The notes under the pieces: model-generated
What the model saw: only the letters and a program-made list of their open reading frames with translations
Told to the model about the DNA's origin: nothing
The model's database searches: none
Shown: positions 59,651-64,000 of the stretch, piece after piece
Layout of the letters: each line of letters opens with the position of its first letter
Position numbering within the stretch: the stretch's first letter is position 1
Source of the DNA: Aphelenchoides besseyi
Lineage: Eukaryota > Nematoda > Chromadorea > Rhabditida > Aphelenchoididae
NCBI GenBank assembly: GCA_024699855.1
Contig: JAMPIQ010000001.1
Span: forward strand, 10,850,001 to 10,914,000
Reading direction: 5' to 3'
Length of the DNA: 64,000 nucleotides
Translations under genes and position numbers: made by a program

Positions 59651-60069
59651 TTCAATGTCCAACAACTCAACTTTGTCTTTGTGGATCGGACAACGTTTGC
59701 TGCACATCACCAAGCAGTAAGATTTCGTGAACAAAATCGATGAACTCAAATTTGTAGACGCTGCTGCACCAACTCAAATTCAATTGATTCCTCGTTGTGA
59801 CAATTCGGGTAAATGCGTTTGTCAGTCGATGACCAAGTAGTTTAGGATGCGAAATGAACGCTGTAATGGAAGGAACCGCAATGGTTACGCAGTTGAATTG
59901 CGAGAACGGTCAATCGTACACTATCGAGCGCCAACAAACTACTACTTCCGGTGTGAACAACCAATTGAACTCGGGTTCTTATTTTAATACCGATCGAGTC
60001 AGTTGCAGAGGTTGTGACAATATTCGCACAAACAATTGTATTGGACCTCGAGAAAATGGTTCCGCCTAA
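59651..60069 (+). CDS. Cys-rich protein, three 3' exons (5' end not found)
   Basis: Exons 59651-59716, 59758-59808 and 59846-60069 join in phase with GT-AG introns of 41 and 37 nt. They encode VQCPTTQLCLCGSDNVCC, then IQLIPRCDNSG and CEMNAVMEGTAMVTQLNC, followed by SCRGCDNIRTNNCIG and the stop. Twelve or more Cys suggest an extracellular, disulphide-bonded protein. The upstream exon must lie beyond the RTE fragment, or was replaced by it; I see no start codon in frame. AATAAA at about 60091. Confidence 0.5.
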
Positions 60070-60988
60070 TGTTCGTAAAATGAAGACGTTTAATAAACGT
60101 TTTTGCGCAAATGAAGGAATCAAAATACTCGAAATTTCGATTAGAATTCACCAAAGTTAAACAAGAAACCCGTAACAAAGTAGTGAACTCGTTTCTTAAA
60201 CCGCAGCTTCGAATAGAACCGACCAGTTTTGTTTGTGATTCTTACCCACTAAACTATCAAGAGATCTATTCGCTTTCAACTGAAGTCCTAATTGTCATTT
60301 AAGTTTGTTGAGTGAAACGCCAAGATGCACAGTTCTTGATGAGTTGCATTTCTGTGTACCTTTCATTGCCGTCTACTTCACTTGGTTTTTCTCAAAAGCA
60401 ATCGATTCGTTAGCGAAGAGAGTGCAGAACGTAAAAGACGACCAACGGAGATCCGAAGACCGACTGTTAATGATCAGTTATTTATTTTCGACCATGTCGG
60501 TCGGTTTGCAGTCGTTTTTGTGCTCGTTGAAAAGGTTTTAATCGTCAGTTCTGTTTGACGCCAAAACTTCTTCTCGTTGAACAAACGATCTACAAGTGCA
60601 AACGTTTTTAATAGCAAACGACCTTTCAATTCGTTTTGCTGGAAACCGTCTTTTTATTTCTACCTTTTGACCACAAGGTTGATGAACAGAACGTTGGACT
60701 TGATTATACGAACTGTTGTGGTCATAGCTCTTCAAATGTACTCTCAGTGTTTTGCTGCTTTTTTCTTGCGGGAATGAACGGACAACCGCCACACCAGATG
60801 CCAATACCTGGGTATCTTTCTGTTTATGAGAGAATAGGCGAGATGTTCTAATAACGTGTAAATTTCCACCTAAAGTTTTTATCGTGGCAAAACAGTTTTG
60901 AAATTTTATCACGATGTTATAGTCGTGTTATCTCGAGTATTTGGTTTCTGATCGTTTTACATTTTTTTAAATTTGACTGTTCTAGACG
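60070..60988. other. No supported gene
   Basis: Frames of 60-124 codons on both strands (for example minus 60912-60538) lack domains and splice context. Some (60305-60541) have a hydrophobic patch but nothing more. Confidence 0.3.
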
Positions 60989-61968
60989 ATGTCGTTTGAA
61001 TACGGCAAGCCGGAGATTGTTAGTTGTCCGATAAGATGCTGGTACAAGAAGGTGACATCGCAAGGCATAGTAGTCAGATAAGTACAATGGAAGGGACTGA
61101 GAATCCAAGCATCATTTGTCGTCGGAATAACATATGATCTACGTGGAAGTTATGTAGGTCCTAAACTTCAATCCGATTTGTAGAATTATTTCAGACGTAC
61201 GGCGATGCCACATGCAAATTGGAAGTAATCGACTTTAATGATATGCTTGCGATTAAGTTGCAATACAAAGCGTCAATTGAACACAGCTGCGGTTACAAGT
61301 ATTTTTTGATTGGTAAGTTTGTTTAGATTACGAATACTCGTTGAAATTTACAGAAAAATGGTCTGATACTCATCTTCTTGAGCCAAACAACGATGTTATT
61401 GTGCTCAGTTACCCTATGCTACCAACTGACGATTCTCTTGCTCCATCGTCACTTTTTCCACCAATACTGTACTTTAAAGTTCGTCGTGTTTTTGCAAAGT
61501 CTGTATTTGGTGTCCCACATATGCATTGGCAAGACGACATGGAAAAGATGTTTGACAAGGAGAAATATTCTGATGCTGTAATCAAAACCAGGAGTGAGAA
61601 ATCGTTTAAGGTAAACTCGATACTCAACTTCTAATGACCTTCAATTGCAGGTCCACAAGGCGATTATTTGTAGTCAGTCGGATACTTTTGAGGCTATGTT
61701 CCAACACGACTTCAAAGAGAGAATCGAATGAAATTCAAATCGCCAATGCGGACGTCGAGGTCGTAGAAGCGATGTTGCGTTTTCTTTATAGTGGAAAAGT
61801 TGCAAAGATGGACGAGTTGGCTTCTCGACTTGTTCTTCTCGCCGATCAGTATCAATTAAAACACTTAACGGTAAGTCGACAATCGATTCTTAAACCCAAC
61901 TTCTTTAGGCAATGTGCATGGAAGCGTTCAGTGTCATAGCGGCAAATGAGAAGACAAACTTCCAATAA
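60989..61968 (+). pseudogene. MATH-like/BTB gene, in-frame stop and truncated end
   Basis: Starts MSFEYGKPEIVSCPIRCWY; the frame continues through a TAA at 61079-61081 into WKGLRIQASFVVGITYD, TYGDATCKLEVIDFND and EKWSDTHLL. The BTB domain is good: KYSDAVIKTRSEKSFK, VHKAIICSQSDTFEAMF, VEVVEAMLRFLYSG and LADQYQLKHLT. It ends soon after (MCMEAFSVIAANEKT) at 61966, without a BACK region. The TAA could lie in a short unrecognised intron, but I find no GT-AG pair that removes it, so a pseudogene is more likely. Confidence 0.6.
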
Positions 61969-62416
61969 AATTAAACATTTACAAGGAGGTTGAAAAGCAT
62001 CAAACCGTAAACTAACTTTGGAATCGAGCGTTAAACTTTTGATCGTCCGCAAACTCAAGAATATTTGGTTCGTTCACAGCAAAACAGTTCATCTTTAATT
62101 GAAAACAGAATAAAAAATGCGAGAATTTCAAATAACATGGGTACTTGTACTTGTTTGACTCTAATTGCAGGAATCCAAACCCTTTTGTATGATGATCAAC
62201 AACTTTAAACAATATTACCGCCGTACCTTCGAAAGTTCACTCAATGTGGTGCTCAAAGTCAATACTGTATATTGGAAATTCTCAGCATCATGTTTAAACG
62301 AGTTGTTTTGTGAACACAATCGATTAACGATTGAACTCGACGACTTAAACTTATTTTAAGAAGATTAGTTAATATACAAGTTTACTGGGACAAATTTTAA
62401 AAAAGGCACTGCTCGT
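61969..62416. other. No supported gene
   Basis: About 450 nt. A plus frame (62165-62359, follows TAATTGCAG) has no domain. Nothing else is seen. Confidence 0.35.
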
Positions 62417-62870
62417 TCATTGATGGGTCTTTCGTTTCTTCTGCTGCGGTTCATAATCGTCCCACATCGAACGGAATCTTGAGGTTATCGATAAGTTTTT
62501 GTTGAATCTTTCGAAGAGTTCTCGGTGCTCGTTAGAGTATCGCCGCATTGCTTTCCAAGTTAATTCGGCCAGTGTCTCAGAACCACTAAACAAAAGTTAA
62601 ATAGACGAAGATCAAAACTTACTTCAAGCGAAATTGATACAAACTGTGAACACAGTTGTCTCCATCGTATTCGTTGTTGTAAACGATTAGATGATCGGCG
62701 GTGTGCGCAAAGTTTGACACAGTGCCTTTCACTTCCATGTTCGTTTTCGTCCATTTCATGTCGACGAGGTCAAATTGAAGCAACATCGTTGTCGTTTTAC
62801 CTTCTTCGTCAAAAGGAGCCAACAGAAGTTTGTTGTTTACCCACATGTACTCCGATAGCTAAAAACTAAT
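62417..62870 (-). CDS. Kelch-like C-terminal exons (partial)
   Basis: Two exons: one begins LSEYMWVNNKLLLAPFD after the acceptor GTTTTTTAG and runs to HSLYQFRL; the other has ELTWKAMRRYSNEHREL and ends KKRKTHQ at the stop at 62419-62417. The first resembles one or two kelch repeats (FDLVDMKWTKTN and HLIVYNN). I could not find earlier exons between here and the RPA-like gene. It may be the end of a BTB-kelch-like protein or a gene relic. Confidence 0.35.
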
Positions 62871-62966
62871 AAAAAATATGATTCAGCGATTGCTAACAAA
62901 AAATTTAATACAATTAGGTTAAACAAAAGAACATTACTACGAAGAAGAACATCACCACGAAGAAGA

Positions 62967-63921
62967 TTAGAAGAAGGTTGAGCGTGATTTTTTCGCTTTC
63001 GCCGGCGAAGCCACTGTTTCGATTGGAATGTAAGTGTATTTTTCGACTTTCTTGATTGTTGGTTCGTCGACAATCATAATGTATTCGGCTCGTTCAATTT
63101 CAAGTGCCAGCATTCCGTCTAAAACAAACAATTACCGTATTTCTTTTATTAAACGTTTTTTTAACAGTTTCCCTTGTTCCCATTCTCCCGCAAAACTATT
63201 AGAAAATAAGGACCCGGACGCCTAGTAAAAGAAATACGGTAATAGGACTTGTTAAACTGACCTTTCGAGCCTTGAATTGCTCCATGGAAAAGCAACTCTG
63301 CATCTACGACCAAACCTTCCAAAAGCTGCTTGTCGTCATCCTCCTCATTGCAGAATCCGAAAGTGAGCTGCATTTTCGTTCCACTGTCGTCGCCAATCAC
63401 CACTGTTCTTTTTTGTTTTTTTTCCATAGAAGTTGGCATCTCATTCAACAACACCGTTGCGTGAGCGGCTAAAGAAAGCATTAAAACATTGTAATCCGTT
63501 CATACCTATTTCGGTATCTCCAATTAAAACTTCTGCTAACTGTCGATAAAACGGTGGCAAATTGAAAGCATTCTTTGGATCTTGTTGAGCAGGTGCTTTG
63601 TGGAGAAGTTTGAAACTGCTTTCTTTGGTTATTGTGAATTCGCCTTCTGCCCAAACATTCAGTTCTTCCTTGTCATCTTTTCCAGAAAATTTTTTCGACA
63701 CTTTCAATCCCGAAATAAAGACGCACGAAAACAATCCGTTTTAGGTTTCCAGCTAAACTACTTACGTTTCCAATTTTGCAATTCTCATTCACTTTGTTCA
63801 TTTGGTCCGACCACACGACAAAACGAACGATTGTCGTACCGTTAAGTCCATAGAAACGGAAAAGACGCGAATTCGGAGTTTTTATGATCGTTGATTTCCC
63901 GACAATTTCGACTTCAAGCAT
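62967..63921 (-). CDS. RPA-like OB-fold protein, edge-near gene
   Basis: Related in type to the large RPA subunit and to the OB proteins of the Helitrons. It starts MLEVEIVGKSTIIKTPN; an OB-like unit has TIVRFVVWSDQMNKV; then KVSKKFSGKDDKEELNV and ITKESSFKLL, the pattern of the second RPA DNA-binding domain. Later exons: AAHATVLLNEMPTS, MQLTFGFCNEEDDD, and a final one with GMLALEIERAEYIMIVDEP and a Lys-rich end. The junction after CKIGN (donor GTAAGT) has no AG that restores the frame of KVSKKF, so a frameshift or an unusual acceptor is needed. The last intron contains an inverted-repeat element. It may be a domesticated or orphaned Helitron gene. Confidence 0.55.
63132..63242. mobile_element. 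111-bp inverted-repeat element inside an intron
   Basis: The ends are inverted repeats: TTACCGTATTTCTTTTA at the left, and TAAAAGAAATACGGTAA at the right. The element makes up most of the last intron of the RPA-like gene. It resembles in design, not in sequence, the intron at 2412-2574. Confidence 0.75.
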
Positions 63922-64000
63922 TCTGGAAAAGCAGTTATTTTGAATACGTTAAAACTCACTTGTTGTAGAGCGCTTTTTTGTTTGCAAATCGCTTTGCCAA

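Noticed and set aside
59841..60069. In-frame stop splitting the Cys-rich gene
   Set aside because: A 37-nt GT-AG intron (59809-59845) removes it and keeps the phase.

Overview
The window reads as nuclear DNA of a nematode, probably a chromadorean. The evidence is three cuticle-collagen genes, an astacin metalloprotease with EGF and CUB regions, a chemoreceptor-like 7TM gene, a MATH/BTB-type family, very short introns (about 37-70 nt) with TTTCAG-type acceptors, and repeated acceptor-like sequences just 5' of start codons, which could be trans-splice sites. I do not assign a species. Intron density is high: the beta-tubulin gene has 12 exons and one collagen has 22, some only 10-19 nt long.

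Layout. 0-1.6 kb: decayed RTE-type retrotransposon tail. 1.65-3.74 kb: beta-tubulin (minus), with one AT-AC intron that is itself a terminal-inverted-repeat hairpin. 4.1-5.25 kb: myosin regulatory light chain (plus). 5.29-15.1 kb: three cuticle collagens and an aquaporin, all minus. 16-22 kb: a BTB pseudogene, a 7TM receptor, an aspartic-protease relic, a ~180-bp tandem repeat and a 295-bp dispersed repeat. 23.4-24.8 kb: an unrecognised type I membrane protein. 25-29.3 kb: a poly-C inverted-repeat element, a MATH-like/BTB gene and a four-zinc-finger protein. 30.5-31.8 kb: a strand-asymmetric, G-depleted stretch. 31.9-34.8 kb: the astacin. 35.2-36.9 kb: an AT-hook nuclear protein and a 59-residue membrane protein, convergent.

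37-49.5 kb is occupied by two full-length, broken Helitrons lying head to tail with no spacer. Each encodes a zinc-binding N-terminal segment, a HUH/Y2 Rep, a PIF1-type helicase and an RPA-like OB-fold protein. Part of a third Helitron starts at 50.2 kb in the opposite direction. Between the diverging 5' ends is a small TATA-driven, spliced 53-codon ORF bracketed by two hairpins with the same loop; this is the most unusual arrangement in the window.

50.9-64 kb is accessory: the second copy of the 295-bp repeat, a decayed mariner-like transposon, two paralogous secreted proteins, a CDC50/TMEM30 flippase subunit, several MATH-like and BTB genes sharing a Cys-Pro-Leu-Cys-type motif, an RTE fragment, a Cys-rich gene, a kelch-like C-terminus and an RPA-like gene whose intron is again an inverted-repeat element. 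All coordinates and splice sites were read by eye; exon joins for tubulin, light chain, aquaporin, AT-hook protein and the small ORFs were checked for phase and total length.
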